Source of the DNA: Bosea beijingensis
GTDB lineage: Bacteria; Pseudomonadota; Alphaproteobacteria; Rhizobiales; Beijerinckiaceae
Direction: 5' to 3'
NCBI RefSeq assembly: GCF_030758975.1
Contig: NZ_CP132359.1
Location: forward strand, 4,956,963-5,020,962
Length of the DNA stretch: 64,000 bases
Part shown: piece after piece, positions 44,887 through 52,854 of the stretch
How the letters are laid out: each line of letters begins with the position of its first letter
Numbering within the stretch: position 1 is the first letter of the stretch
The notes under the pieces: generated by a model
What the model saw: the letters and a program-made list of their open reading frames with translations, nothing else
The model's database searches: none
Told to the model about the DNA's origin: nothing
Made by a program: the position numbers and the translations under genes

Positions 44887-45623
44887 ATGTCATTCGAATT
44901 GCCCGCCAAGATTCTGCTCGCAACCCTTGCTCTCCACGGCCCGCTCAGCGCAATAGAGCAAGCCGCGATCGGGGCGTTCAGGTATCGCGCGCACAAGTTC
45001 AAAGGGGCGAGAAGGTCGTCCGGGGCTGTACTGGCCCGCAAGACAGCTGCTTTGTTCTGAAGGGCACCGCTAGCCGCGAGATGGTGCTGCCGCGAGGCGC
45101 TCGCCAAATGGTCGGCATCTACATTCGAGGGGATTTTGTCGACCTCCACGCCTACCTGCTGAACCAGCTTGAGCACGACGTCGTTGCGCTCACCGACGTA
45201 GCCGTCGCCTTCGTACCGCACCACGATATCACCGAGTCGATTCTCCATCCGAACATTAACCGATTGCTCTGGCGGCTCATCGCTGTCGACGCCGCAATCC
45301 AGCGAAACTGGCTGGCCTCAATGGCTCGGCGTCAGGCTCAATACCGGTTGGCCCATTTCCTGTGTGAGCAGCATGCGAGGATAAAGTCACAGGGGTTCGC
45401 GGACGATGTTTCCTTCGAACTGCCAATCTCGCAGGCCACGCTTGGCGATCTGCTGGGCCTGTCTGCGGTCCACATGAACCGTAGCCTCCAAGCGCTCCGC
45501 AAAACAGGGCTGGTCAACTGGCAAGGCCAGCACGTAACCCTCGCAAGAGAGCAGTTGGCCGAAATGTGCGGTTTCGAACCAAGCTATCTGAGTTTGAAAC
45601 GACGGACCGGGTCAGACGTATAG
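44887..45623 (+). pseudogene. Crp/Fnr-family regulator gene with N-terminal frameshift
   Basis: The N-terminal part (SFELPAKILLATLALHGPLS, then AIEQAAIGAFRYRAH) is encoded from ATG 44887 in one frame; the cNMP-binding body from VQRGEKVV (about 44993) to the end is in another. The body has the beta-roll (SCFVLKGTASREMVLPRGAR) and helix-turn-helix (SQATLGDLLGLSAVHMNRSL). A one-base indel near 44990 separates them, so full-length product is not made unless a shorter start is used. Related proteins regulate stress or microaerobic genes. Confidence 0.65.
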
Positions 45624-45628
45624 GCGGC

Positions 45629-45868
45629 ATGCCGCACTACTACTTCGACACAAAGGACCCGGACTTTTCGGTGGTCGACGAGGAGGGCATGGATCTTCCA
45701 AATGACCGCGCTGCCGCGGCCGAGGCCAAGCGCGGCCTAGGGGATATCGTGCGAGATATGAGCTACTCGGGCCGGGTTGGAAAAGTGACGGTCTCGGTCA
45801 GAAACGAGCTTGGCAGCATCGTCTTCTCGGCAGCCTGCACGATGGTTGCTTTGCAGGAAGCAGGTTAA
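45629..45868 (+). CDS. DUF6894-type small protein
   Basis: 79 residues from ATG 45629. The start PHYYFDTKDPDFSVVDEEGM followed by DLPNDRAAAAEAKRGL matches the DUF6894 pattern (short protein with a DxxGxxLxD core). Six bases behind the Crp/Fnr gene, probably cotranscribed. Function unknown. Confidence 0.75.
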   Translation: MPHYYFDTKDPDFSVVDEEGMDLPNDRAAAAEAKRGLGDIVRDMSYSGRVGKVTVSVRNELGSIVFSAACTMVALQEAG

Positions 45869-45883
45869 GCGACCAACGTAAAG

Positions 45884-46234
45884 CTACGCATCGGAATTGA
45901 ATCGCACGCACGGGTCCGCCGCTACGCCCAGACCACCAGTCTCACTGCCCGCTCCGACCGCCTTGCCCTCAACATATTTGAGCCGTGCAGCAGCAGTGTT
46001 TTGCAAGCCTTCCTCCTCCAGCCACGACAGAAATTCTTCGGGCTTGATCGTGACGATCTGGAGCGCCCTGCCGCGAGCGAGCCACGCGTTTATGACGTGC
46101 AACGCAGCGGCGTGCCAAACCTCGTAGTCGCCTGGCATTTCATCATGGTCATGGGCGAGTTCCCAGAGGCGCTGGTAGTCCTCGCGCTCATACCAGGGCA
46201 ACGCAACCGTATAAGCCTCAACTGTGGGTTTCAT
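45884..46234 (-). CDS. Hypothetical protein
   Basis: 116 residues from ATG 46234 with GCAGGAGCG upstream. Aromatic-rich N-terminal half (VALPWYEREDYQRLWELAHD) and an LxxWLEEEGL helix. Not recognised. Overlaps the end of the 46514 gene by 17 bp, so they form an operon. Confidence 0.6.
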   Translation of the reverse strand: MKPTVEAYTVALPWYEREDYQRLWELAHDHDEMPGDYEVWHAAALHVINAWLARGRALQIVTIKPEEFLSWLEEEGLQNTAAARLKYVEGKAVGAGSETGGLGVAADPCVRFNSDA

Positions 46235-46514
46235 CGCTCCTGCCCCAACCAAAGAACCGTGCTAATCGCACGCTCAAAGCGATGGGGGGATTAGGCGAAG
46301 GGTCGCCGCCCGAGTCAATAGCGGGGGCGGCCATTACGGCCTGATAGTGGATCTCGGCCTCTTTCGAAAACTCGATACGGGCACCGATGTTACGAGCCAT
46401 TTTCTGGGCTGCCTCGTAGGCATTCCTGATGTCAGGAGACCGGCCATAGGCTTCGCCCGTCACATCACGGAACGCCCAACCGGCATCATAACGGCATACC
46501 GTTAGCACCTGCAT
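46218..46514 (-). CDS. Small protein resembling DUF2188
   Basis: 98 residues from ATG 46514; the promoter 30 bp upstream supports this start over longer frames. CRYDAGWAFRDVTGEAYGRS followed by NAYEAAQKMARNIGARIEF resembles the DUF2188 pattern (Gly-Trp strand, then an Ala-rich helix). The C-terminal tail is Pro-rich. First gene of the stress unit with 45884-46234. Confidence 0.6.
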   Translation of the reverse strand: MQVLTVCRYDAGWAFRDVTGEAYGRSPDIRNAYEAAQKMARNIGARIEFSKEAEIHYQAVMAAPAIDSGGDPSPNPPIALSVRLARFFGWGRSDETHS

Positions 46515-46543
46515 GATGGAATTTTTCCGACTTAATGTCGCCA

Positions 46544-46569
46544 AACGATACAGACGCTCTATCTGTTCC
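46544..46569 (-). promoter_or_regulatory. EcfG-type promoter (minus) for 46514-45884 operon
   Basis: Minus-strand GGAAC (46569-46565), 18-base spacer, GTT (46546-46544), 30 bp upstream of ATG 46514. Exact match. Confidence 0.75.
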
Positions 46570-46701
46570 GTGAGGTAGCAAATAGGCACCGGCGCGTCGA
46601 GTTAGTTCCGGTCGTCGGTATCGAAGGAAAGCGGCCGCGGTAGGTGACCTTTCCGCTCGCTTCCAAAGTCATGTCTGCGCGACTTCGCTTCTGTGTTAGC
46701 T

Positions 46702-46902
46702 CTACGCGCGAAGCGCTTTCGCGATCTCGCGCGGTCGGAAAGGCTTGCTTAGGAAGCGAGCGCCGTCGGGAAGCTGGCTCGTTGGAGGAAGCTCGTGTCC
46801 GGAAGCCACAACTAGGTGGACAGGCGGCCACCGGTCTCTCACAACATGAGCGAGACGGATTCCATCCATGGATCCCGGCATTTCGATATCGGTCAGAACC
46901 GC
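46702..46902 (-). pseudogene. Single-domain response regulator, 3' part (disrupted by IS)
   Basis: C-terminal part of a CheY-like receiver: phosphorylation site in VLTDIEMPGSMDG, then VASGHELPP and the conserved Lys in FLSKPFRP, ending at 46702. Its 5' part is at 49777-49927 on the far side of the insertion. The four bases CCGC at 46899-46902 are the target duplication. Confidence 0.88.
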
Positions 46903-46964
46903 TGATCTGAGCCCCTGATCTTCCTCCAGATTTGAGTAGAGTCCGTCACTCACGGAGACGGACG

Positions 46965-47231
46965 ATGCGGCGCTCACGATTCACGGAAGAGCAGATTATT
47001 GGGATGCTGAAGGAGCAGGAGGCCGGAGCTGCGACGGCGGATGTCTGCCGCAAGCATGGCATCTCCTCGGCGACCTTCTACAAGTTCAAGGCGAAGTATG
47101 GCGGGATGGACGTGTCTGATGCGCGCCGGCTGAAGACCCTCGAGGATGAGAACGCCCGCCTCAAGAAGCTGCTGGCCGAACAGATGCTCGACAACGCGAT
47201 CCTGAAGGATGTCGCCGCAAAAAAATGGTGA
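46965..47231 (+). CDS. IS3-family transposase OrfA
   Basis: 88 residues. Helix-turn-helix (FTEEQIIGMLKEQEAGAATA, then VCRKHGISSATFYKFKAKYG) and a leucine-zipper-like tail (LEDENARLKKLLAEQMLDN). Overlaps orfB; the A7 run at 47219-47225 is the likely -1 frameshift site for an OrfAB fusion transposase. Confidence 0.92.
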   Translation: MRRSRFTEEQIIGMLKEQEAGAATADVCRKHGISSATFYKFKAKYGGMDVSDARRLKTLEDENARLKKLLAEQMLDNAILKDVAAKKW

Positions 47232-47773
47232 CGCCCGATGCGAAGCGGAAGGCGGTGGCTCATGCTTGCACGGTGCATGCAGTGAGCCAGCGTCGGGCGT
47301 GCCTGGCCTTGACGATCGACCGCTCGACGGTGCGCTACATGAGCACCCGGCCGGACGATGCCCTGTTGCGCGAGGCGATGAAGGCCGTGGCGGCGGAGCG
47401 CCGGCGGTTCGGCTATCGCAGGATCCACATCATGCTGGACCGCCAAGGCATCGTGATGAACCAGAAGAAGCTGCGACGGCTCTATCGCGAGGAGAAGTTG
47501 CAGGTGCGCCGGCGTGGCGGCCGCAAACGGGCACTGGGCACGCGCAGGCCTATGCTGGTGCCTGATCGGGCCAACGCACGCTGGAGCCTTGATTTTCTGT
47601 CCGACACGATCTCGGACGGTCGCCGCTTCAGGGTGCTCGCCATCGTCGACGACTATACGCGCGAGTGCCTGGCACTCGTCGCCGACACCTCACTCTCGGG
47701 CCTGCGCGTGGCTCGCGAACTGGATGGCGTCATTCGCCTGCGCGGTCGGCCGGGGACGATCGTCTCCGACAAC
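47225..47773 (+). pseudogene. IS3-family transposase OrfB, 5' part (interrupted by IS110)
   Basis: Encodes the first 183 residues of OrfB including the first catalytic Asp (WSLDFLSD) and the second in IVSDN, where the reading frame is broken by the IS110 insertion at about 47774. The remainder, starting [10 protein letters not shown], is at 49427-49717. Joined, they give a 279-residue DDE transposase. Confidence 0.9.
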
Positions 47774-48046
47774 GTCCTATGTCAGGAAGCAGCTTTGGGC
47801 TTTGGCCAACAGGTCTCATCGCGCCGGCAGATCGCCGACGTCGGCAGTAAGCTGATCCAGATGGTTTCCACCGTCAACGGGATCGCTCCCAGCCATAGCA
47901 AACACAGGATCCAGCGGCATTGATGCGGCCGTGGTCCTCACCGTCCTCAAGACGAGATACGCACCCAGGTGGAAGGCCCGAACATTATCTACAGGGTCGC
48001 CTCCGGCGCCCTCACGGCACTTGCAGAGAGGGGTCCTTCCACCTGG
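47774..48046 (-). ncRNA. Candidate bridge RNA region of the IS110 element
   Basis: IS110-family elements encode a non-coding bridge RNA in a subterminal region. Here the long non-coding end, plus the last transposase codons, contains a perfect 12-bp inverted repeat CCAGGTGGAAGG (47965-47976) and CCTTCCACCTGG (48035-48046). RNA identity, ends and loops are inference from family knowledge; folding was not computed. Confidence 0.35.
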
Positions 48047-49283
48047 CATCCGACCGCTCCAGGAACGGCCGGTATTCTGTCCCCGTCTTGACGACGGCAT
48101 GCGCCACCCGCGCCATCTTGGCGGTGAGCGCGGTCATCGCCTTGCGACGGCGATCGGCATCGTCCGCGTGGCCGGCAACATAGCGGCTGAGTTTGTCGCG
48201 GAAGCTGTTGTCACATTGGCGTGCGGCAACCTGCGCCGCCATCCAGAACGTTCGGCGCAGGCGGGCATTGCCGTACTTCGACAGCTTGGTCCGACCGCGG
48301 AATGTGCCGGATTGGCAGGTAGCGAGGTCGAGGCCGCAAAACTTCAGGAACTGGCGGTGGTGGCCGAACCGTCGCAAGTCTCCGGCCTCGGCAAGGATTG
48401 TCAGAGCGTTGATCGGCCCGATTCCCGGAATCCGCCGCAGCAACTGGTAATCGTGATGATCGGCCAGCGTAACCTGCGCGATCTCCTCGATCCGGTTGCG
48501 CTCCCGGATCAGGCCCCGCGCTTGGGCAATGATCATCCGGAACATCGTGATCGCGGTGCTCTCCTCCGGCACGGGCAATGCAATCGATGAGCAGGCCGTC
48601 TCGTAGATATCGTTGATCAGCCGCGCCTTGGAGACCTTGCGGCCGACCAGAGGCCAGGCCTCGGCCGAAAACGCTTCCCGCTCCAGTGCGGTGATACTGC
48701 CGGGGGTGGGGAAGCGCTCGATCAGCGCCAGGAACCAATCCGAGCGGCTATTGCCGGCGAAGCGGCCGATCTCCGGAAAGTACAGCGGCAGATAATGCGT
48801 CAGGATGCGGTGCCACGTCTGCGTCTTGGCCTTCGAGATCGTCTCGTGCGTCTTCGACAGCTCCTGGAGATCGTTGATGCCGGCGGCCAACGGGTCAACA
48901 TAGGCCTGCGTCGCGCCGATCCGCAGCATGTGCAGGATGACCTGTGCGTCCTTGGGATCGTTCTTGTCCCAACCGTTGTGCAGCGCCTCCCGGGTTCGGG
49001 CCAGCGCGACCGAGGAGATCAGCCGCAGCTCGAAGCCTGCCGTCAGAAGCCGGTAAGCGAGCGTGCGATGATAGTTGCCGGTCGCCTCGAAGCCGACGAG
49101 GATCGGTCGTCCGATCGCGGAAAGCTCAGCAGCCAGGCGGTCGTAATCCGGCCTGGTCGCCAACACGGTCATCCGCCGGCGTCGACCGCCTTCAGGTCGT
49201 TCGATCAGGACCTCCTGACGGTGCTTGGACATGTCGATCGCTACCAGCACGGCGCCGGTGGGAGTAGAAAAGCGCTTGGTCAT
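48012..49283 (-). CDS. IS110-family transposase (RuvC-like DEDD plus Tnp20 domains)
   Basis: 423 residues from ATG 49283 (GGAGCGAGGCC upstream). DEDD residues are visible in VAIDMSKHRQEV, GFEATGNYHRTL and KNDPKDAQV; the C-terminal transposase-20 domain has RIPGIGPINALTILAEAG and the presumed catalytic Ser in CQSGTFRGRTKLSKYGN. Intact and full length, so the element may be active. The residues upstream of this ATG are in frame but not typical. Confidence 0.92.
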   Translation of the reverse strand: MTKRFSTPTGAVLVAIDMSKHRQEVLIERPEGGRRRRMTVLATRPDYDRLAAELSAIGRPILVGFEATGNYHRTLAYRLLTAGFELRLISSVALARTREALHNGWDKNDPKDAQVILHMLRIGATQAYVDPLAAGINDLQELSKTHETISKAKTQTWHRILTHYLPLYFPEIGRFAGNSRSDWFLALIERFPTPGSITALEREAFSAEAWPLVGRKVSKARLINDIYETACSSIALPVPEESTAITMFRMIIAQARGLIRERNRIEEIAQVTLADHHDYQLLRRIPGIGPINALTILAEAGDLRRFGHHRQFLKFCGLDLATCQSGTFRGRTKLSKYGNARLRRTFWMAAQVAARQCDNSFRDKLSRYVAGHADDADRRRKAMTALTAKMARVAHAVVKTGTEYRPFLERSDARWKDPSLQVP

Positions 49284-49426
49284 GGTCGGCCTCGCTCCAA
49301 AGTGTTGTCTCGACAACCTCACTTTAGAGACCTGCTGGTCGGCCATGACCGCCGTGACGGCACGCTGCGCTACGCAAGGCTTCGCGCGCCGTCAGCCAAC
49401 GGTTGAGCCCCTTCCCAATGTGCTAC

Positions 49427-49717
49427 GGCACCGAGTTCACCTCGATGGCGATCCTGCGCTGGTGCCAGGATACCGGCGTCGAATGGCACTACATCGCTCC
49501 CGGCAAGCCGACGCAGAATGCCTTCGTCGAGAGCTTCAACGGACGCTTCCGGGACGAGTGCCTCAACGACACGCTGTTCTCGACGCTCGTCGAGGCCCGC
49601 AGCGCCATCACCTCATGGAAGGAGGATTACAACCGGCACCGACCCCACTCGGCCCTCGGCAACCTCACGCCCGCCGAGTTCGCCCTCAAATCCATGCTGG
49701 AAAAACAGGCCGCCTGA
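49427..49717 (+). pseudogene. IS3-family transposase OrfB, 3' part
   Basis: Continues OrfB after the IS110 insert: [20 protein letters not shown], catalytic Glu in [15 protein letters not shown] and the usual IS3 end [15 protein letters not shown]. Stop TGA at 49715-49717. Confidence 0.9.
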
Positions 49718-49776
49718 GGCCAGAAATGAAACCCAGGACTCTCCCTCAGACCGGAGGAGAAAAGGGTCTCAGGTCA

Positions 49777-49927
49777 CCGCATCAATACCAGAGCGGCTTT
49801 CAAGAACACGTATTGCCTCATCGGCGTTGCCCGCCTCTAGCACATCGAAACCCGCGTCTTCGAGGATGTCGATCACGTCTAATCGGATAAAGACGTCGTC
49901 TTCGACGACTAATACGCACGATTTCAT
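49777..49927 (-). pseudogene. Single-domain response regulator, 5' part (disrupted by IS)
   Basis: From ATG 49927 (GGAGG nine bases upstream): receiver N-terminus KSCVLVVEDDVFIRLDVIDI with the acidic pair, up to SGIDA. Removing the IS and one CCGC copy joins this in frame to VLTDIEMPG at 46898, giving a normal 115-residue CheY-like protein. Promoter at 49953-49977 is intact. Confidence 0.9.
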
Positions 49928-49952
49928 AATCAGCCTCCGCCACTCCGGCCGT

Positions 49953-49977
49953 AACCGGGCAGCCGTCGGGCTGTTCC
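49953..49977 (-). promoter_or_regulatory. EcfG-type promoter (minus) for the disrupted response regulator
   Basis: Minus-strand GGAAC (49977-49973), 17-base spacer, GTT (49955-49953), 26 bp upstream of ATG 49927. Exact match. Confidence 0.8.
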
Positions 49978-50004
49978 AGCATCGGATAGATTTGTTCGCG
50001 CTTG

Positions 50005-50421
50005 TTACGCCTTTTCGTCCGCCTTTCGTCGCGCAGCCGACGCTCGCTTGCAAAAATCGCGGCGAATGACCACCAGGTCGTTCTCATCGAGCTCCTCCAA
50101 ATCCAGGAGCTCCTCGCGGGCGCCGTCAAGTCGGATAATAAGCTCGTCGAGCTTGATCTGCATGGCCGCAGTATCGCGGTTCTGGCTGTTTTGAATGATG
50201 AATACCATCAGGAAGGTGATAATTGTCGTAGAGGTGTTGATCACGAGCTGCCAGGTATCATTGAAGCCGAAGACCGGACCCGAGGCGGCCCAGACAACGA
50301 TTATCGCGACAGCCACGAAAAACGTGATGGGCTTCCCCGTCCAGCTTGCAACGGCTTGCGCCATACGAGTGAACAACGACGTTTTGTTGGACTTGTGGAT
50401 GATGGGATCGCTGCTCGACAT
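50005..50421 (-). CDS. Low-affinity iron permease-family membrane protein
   Basis: 138 residues. Two transmembrane helices (WTGKPITFFVAVAIIVVWAA and WQLVINTSTTIITFLMVFII) followed by QNSQNRDTAAMQIKLDELI, the hallmark of the small bacterial Fet4-like family. Inner membrane; iron transport is a family name rather than demonstrated here. Divergent from a related gene at 50518. Confidence 0.88.
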   Translation of the reverse strand: MSSSDPIIHKSNKTSLFTRMAQAVASWTGKPITFFVAVAIIVVWAASGPVFGFNDTWQLVINTSTTIITFLMVFIIQNSQNRDTAAMQIKLDELIIRLDGAREELLDLEELDENDLVVIRRDFCKRASAARRKADEKA

Positions 50422-50466
50422 GATGCACCTCGCTCCCGGCCCCTGTGGCTGGCCGGCGGCATTATG

Positions 50467-50491
50467 AACCGCTTCGGTGCTGTGGAGTTCC
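50467..50491 (-). promoter_or_regulatory. EcfG-type promoter (minus) for the 50421 gene
   Basis: Minus-strand GGAAC (50491-50487), 17-base spacer, GTT (50469-50467), 46 bp upstream of ATG 50421. Exact match. Confidence 0.78.
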
Positions 50492-50517
50492 GAGAAGAAG
50501 AAGCGGGGAACACACCC

Positions 50518-50880
50518 ATGAAATGGTTCAATGACCTCTCGACTGGCTGCGCCCGTTTTGCCGGCCGGCCAGCGATGCTGCTCATCGCGGCCGGGCTATC
50601 CGTCTTGGGCCTTGTAGCGTTTCTCTCCGGTAGCGATCACTTTCTCGGAGGCGCGAGCCTTGCGATCAGCACGGTGACGCTGCTGTTGTTACCCATTCTT
50701 CAAGCCACGCAGAACCGCGATGGAGCCGCCCTTCAAGCTAAGATCGACGAATTGATCCTGGTCCACGAGCAGGCCCGGAACTCACTGATCGGAGTGGAAG
50801 AGCGTAGCGACGAGGAGATCGAACAAGTCCGGCGAACCGAAGGCAATCGCGCTCATGACGAGCCGCGCCCCGGAAGCTAG
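50518..50880 (+). CDS. Small membrane protein related to low-affinity iron permease family
   Basis: 120 residues from ATG 50518 (ATG 50464 is an in-frame alternative). Two helices and the motif LQATQNRDGAALQAKIDELI parallel the QNSQNRDTAAMQIKLDELI of the divergent neighbour, so the two are paralogues. C-terminal part is charged. Confidence 0.75.
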   Translation: MKWFNDLSTGCARFAGRPAMLLIAAGLSVLGLVAFLSGSDHFLGGASLAISTVTLLLLPILQATQNRDGAALQAKIDELILVHEQARNSLIGVEERSDEEIEQVRRTEGNRAHDEPRPGS

Positions 50881-50995
50881 ACCCCGCATTCCATCTATCG
50901 GCGTTGCCGGTACGACCATCGGGTATTTCCGCTTCAAAAGCGCTTCGGAACGCTGGATCAGTGGTGGGGTCGGAAACGAAGATACCCATGACACA

Positions 50996-51677
50996 ATGAA
51001 CCCGCGCCGCGTTCTCATCGTTGGTGGCAGCTCAGGCATGGGGCTCGCGCTAGCGCATCGGCAGCTGGCTGCCGGAAACCAGATACTGATCGTGGGACGG
51101 GACAGGGGCCGGTTAGATCAAGCGCGGCGCGATTTGGGAGAGTCCCCTTTTTTCTCTCCAGCCGCGCGGCGGACATTCTGAGCGCGAAATGACGGAGCTG
51201 CTCGAAAGCAGCGATGCGTTTGGTCACATCGTTTGCACGGCCGCGGATTTCACTGGCGCCTACGAGCTGCTTCCAAGCCTTGATCTCGAAGCCACTCGGC
51301 GTGCCATCGAAAGTAAGGTCATAGGTCCAATCCTGCTTGCAAAGTATGGCGCTCCCAAGCTGACGTCAGGCGGATCGCTGACGTTCACGTCCGGAATTGC
51401 GGCCTACCGCCCGATGGCACGGGGAACCGTTGTCGCCACCATCAATGCCGCGCTCGAAGGCCTCGTCCGGGCGCTTGCCGTCGAGCTGGCCCCAAGACGG
51501 GTTAATGCAGTTTCGCCGGGTTGGGTCGATACGCCTATATGGCAGGCGGTCGCGGGCGAGAAGAAGGCGGAGATTCTCGCCGGAATGGCCAACCGCTTGC
51601 CGGTCGGCCGTGTCGGCACACCGGATGATATAGCTGACGCTATTAAGCGAGCTCTCTGCGCCCGTCGAGAACCTTGA
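50996..51677 (+). pseudogene. SDR-family oxidoreductase gene with frameshift
   Basis: From ATG 50996 the Rossmann start RRVLIVGGSSGMGLALAHRQ is clear; the frame ends at 51181. The remainder (EMTELLESSDAFGHIVCTAA to the SDR end RVGTPDDIADAIKRAL) is in another frame. The shift maps to the six-T run near 51148-51153; removing one T joins both into a 226-residue protein. The usual YxxxK is replaced (GTVVATINAALEGL region), as in some atypical SDRs. Confidence 0.75.
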
Positions 51678-51756
51678 ATGTTACGAAGTGTAGTGCGCGC
51701 GGCTATGGAAGGCTGATGCGCAGTGATGCGCAGCGCGTGCTCCTGCACCAGACAAA

Positions 51757-51787
51757 AAAGAGACCCCGGCGCGGCGCACCGGAGTTT
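51757..51787 (-). terminator. Intrinsic terminator on the minus strand
   Basis: On the minus strand a 10-bp stem (complements of 51776-51785 and 51763-51772, two G-T pairs) with a three-base loop is followed by CTCTTTTTTG. Located 27 bp after the DUF3597 gene end; closes the 52781-51814 operon. Confidence 0.7.
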
Positions 51788-51813
51788 CCCATTTTCCAGG
51801 CCGGGCGATCCGC

Positions 51814-52275
51814 TCAGTCGAGCAGGTCGGCCGGGACCTTCCCGCCGTTCTCCGAGAGCTTCTTGATGACCGCCTTGTGGAGCCAGAGGTTCATCGTCGC
51901 GGAGTCGTTGGTGTCCCCGGTGTAGCCGAGCTCCTGCGCCAGTTCCTTGCGCGCAGTGAGGCTGCTGTCGATCTTAAGCGCCTTGAGCAGGTCGACGATG
52001 GACGTCTTCCAGTTCAGCTGCTGGCCGCTGTCCTTCACGGCCTTGTCCAGGATAGGCGCGACGTCGACCTGCTGCATCGCCGACCACATCGGCGCTGGAC
52101 CGGCACCCGTCGCCGATTCGCCGGCGGCAGTGCCCGCCGGTGTGGCCGCAGGAGAGGTCGAGGTGGACGAAGGCGAGGCAACGGCGCCTGGAACGGGAGT
52201 CGCCGTCGGAGCAGCCACCGTGTCGGCCTTGGCCTCGCCGAAGATGGCTTTCTTGATGCTGTCGAAGATGCCCAC
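51814..52275 (-). CDS. DUF3597-domain protein
   Basis: 153 residues. N-terminal GIFDSIKKAIFG, a Pro/Ala/Thr-rich linker (residues 20-60) and a conserved C-terminal domain (VDVAPILDKAVKDSGQQLNW, then SIVDLLKALKIDSS) typical of DUF3597. Located two bases behind the ferritin-like gene and cotranscribed. Function unknown. Confidence 0.88.
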   Translation of the reverse strand: MGIFDSIKKAIFGEAKADTVAAPTATPVPGAVASPSSTSTSPAATPAGTAAGESATGAGPAPMWSAMQQVDVAPILDKAVKDSGQQLNWKTSIVDLLKALKIDSSLTARKELAQELGYTGDTNDSATMNLWLHKAVIKKLSENGGKVPADLLD

Positions 52276-52277
52276 TA

Positions 52278-52781
52278 TCAGGCTGCCTTCTTCGTCGCGG
52301 CGGCGTTGACCGCCTTGCCGAGCGAGGACAGCGTCTTGTCCGTCTTCTCTTCCTCGGCGAGGGTCTCGGCCAGGAGCTTGGAGGCGTCCTTGAGGCCAAG
52401 CTGGTCGGCCCAGGCCTTGAGCGTCCCGTAGCGGGAGATCTCGTAGTGCTCGACAGCCTGCGCGGCGGCGGTGAGGCCGGCGTCCAGCGCGGGGCTGTCG
52501 GCGTACTCCTCCATGATCTCCTTGCCTTCCTCGATGATGCCGAGGATGGCGTCGCAGGTCTTGCCGCGCGGGGCCTTTCCCAGGATCTCGAAGACGTCGG
52601 TGAGACGCTCGATCTGGCCTTCCGTCTCGGTGCGGTGCAGTTCGAACGCCTGCTTCAGCTCGGGCGACTTGGCCGCCTTGACCATCTTCGGCAGCGTCTT
52701 CAGGATTTGCTTCTCGGCGTAGTAGACGTCCTTGAGGGTATCGTGGAACAGGTCTTCGAGCGCCTTGGGTTCGGTGGCCAT
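52278..52781 (-). CDS. DUF892 ferritin-like protein (YciE/YciF type)
   Basis: 167 residues from ATG 52781 (CTGGAGGACCAC upstream; longer frame not needed). Family start DLFHDTLKDVYYAEKQILKT, then ELHRTETEGQIERL and AAAQAVEHYEISRYG with the Glu/His metal ligands. Stress-induced ferritin-fold protein. An almost identical but broken copy lies at 40259-40741. Confidence 0.92.
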   Translation of the reverse strand: MATEPKALEDLFHDTLKDVYYAEKQILKTLPKMVKAAKSPELKQAFELHRTETEGQIERLTDVFEILGKAPRGKTCDAILGIIEEGKEIMEEYADSPALDAGLTAAAQAVEHYEISRYGTLKAWADQLGLKDASKLLAETLAEEEKTDKTLSSLGKAVNAAATKKAA

Positions 52782-52815
52782 GTGGTCCTCCAGGGTAAGA
52801 GTGGAATGGCCTTTC

Positions 52816-52840
52816 AACCTGCTATCCTCCGCGCGGTTCC
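52816..52840 (-). promoter_or_regulatory. EcfG-type promoter (minus) for DUF892-DUF3597 operon
   Basis: Minus-strand GGAAC (52840-52836), 17-base spacer, GTT (52818-52816), 35 bp upstream of ATG 52781. Exact match. Confidence 0.8.
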
Positions 52841-52854
52841 TCACGGCGCCGCGA

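Larger units (their letters stand above)
47774..49426 (-). mobile_element. IS110-family insertion sequence
   Basis: About 1653 bp inserted into the IS3 orfB between GACAAC and GGCACC; ends are uncertain by about 3 bp because the AC-G context is shared at both junctions. One intact transposase gene on the minus strand, 238 bp of non-coding DNA behind it and 143 bp before it. No long terminal inverted repeats, as usual for this family. The longer non-coding part downstream of the gene resembles the IS1111-like layout. Confidence 0.85.
46903..49776 (+). mobile_element. IS3-family insertion sequence, itself interrupted by an IS110 element
   Basis: Terminal inverted repeats TGATCTGAGCCCCTGATC at 46903 and, on the other strand from 49776, TGACCTGAGACCCTTTTC continue similarly for about 42 bp. 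A CCGC target duplication flanks the element (46899-46902 and 49777-49780). Without the IS110 insert the element is about 1.22 kb and holds orfA and orfB in the standard IS3 arrangement. It lies within a response-regulator gene. Confidence 0.88.

Noticed and set aside
46702..46977. Response regulator read as a short complete gene starting inside the IS
   Set aside because: The N-terminal residues come from the IS3 end; the true 5' part is at 49777-49927.
47225..47923. OrfB as a complete 232-residue gene
   Set aside because: The last 50 residues come from the IS110 end; the DDE domain is truncated.
47774..48046. CRISPR or retron-like structure in the IS110 non-coding end
   Set aside because: No direct repeats with spacers and no reverse transcriptase; the bridge RNA reading fits the element better.
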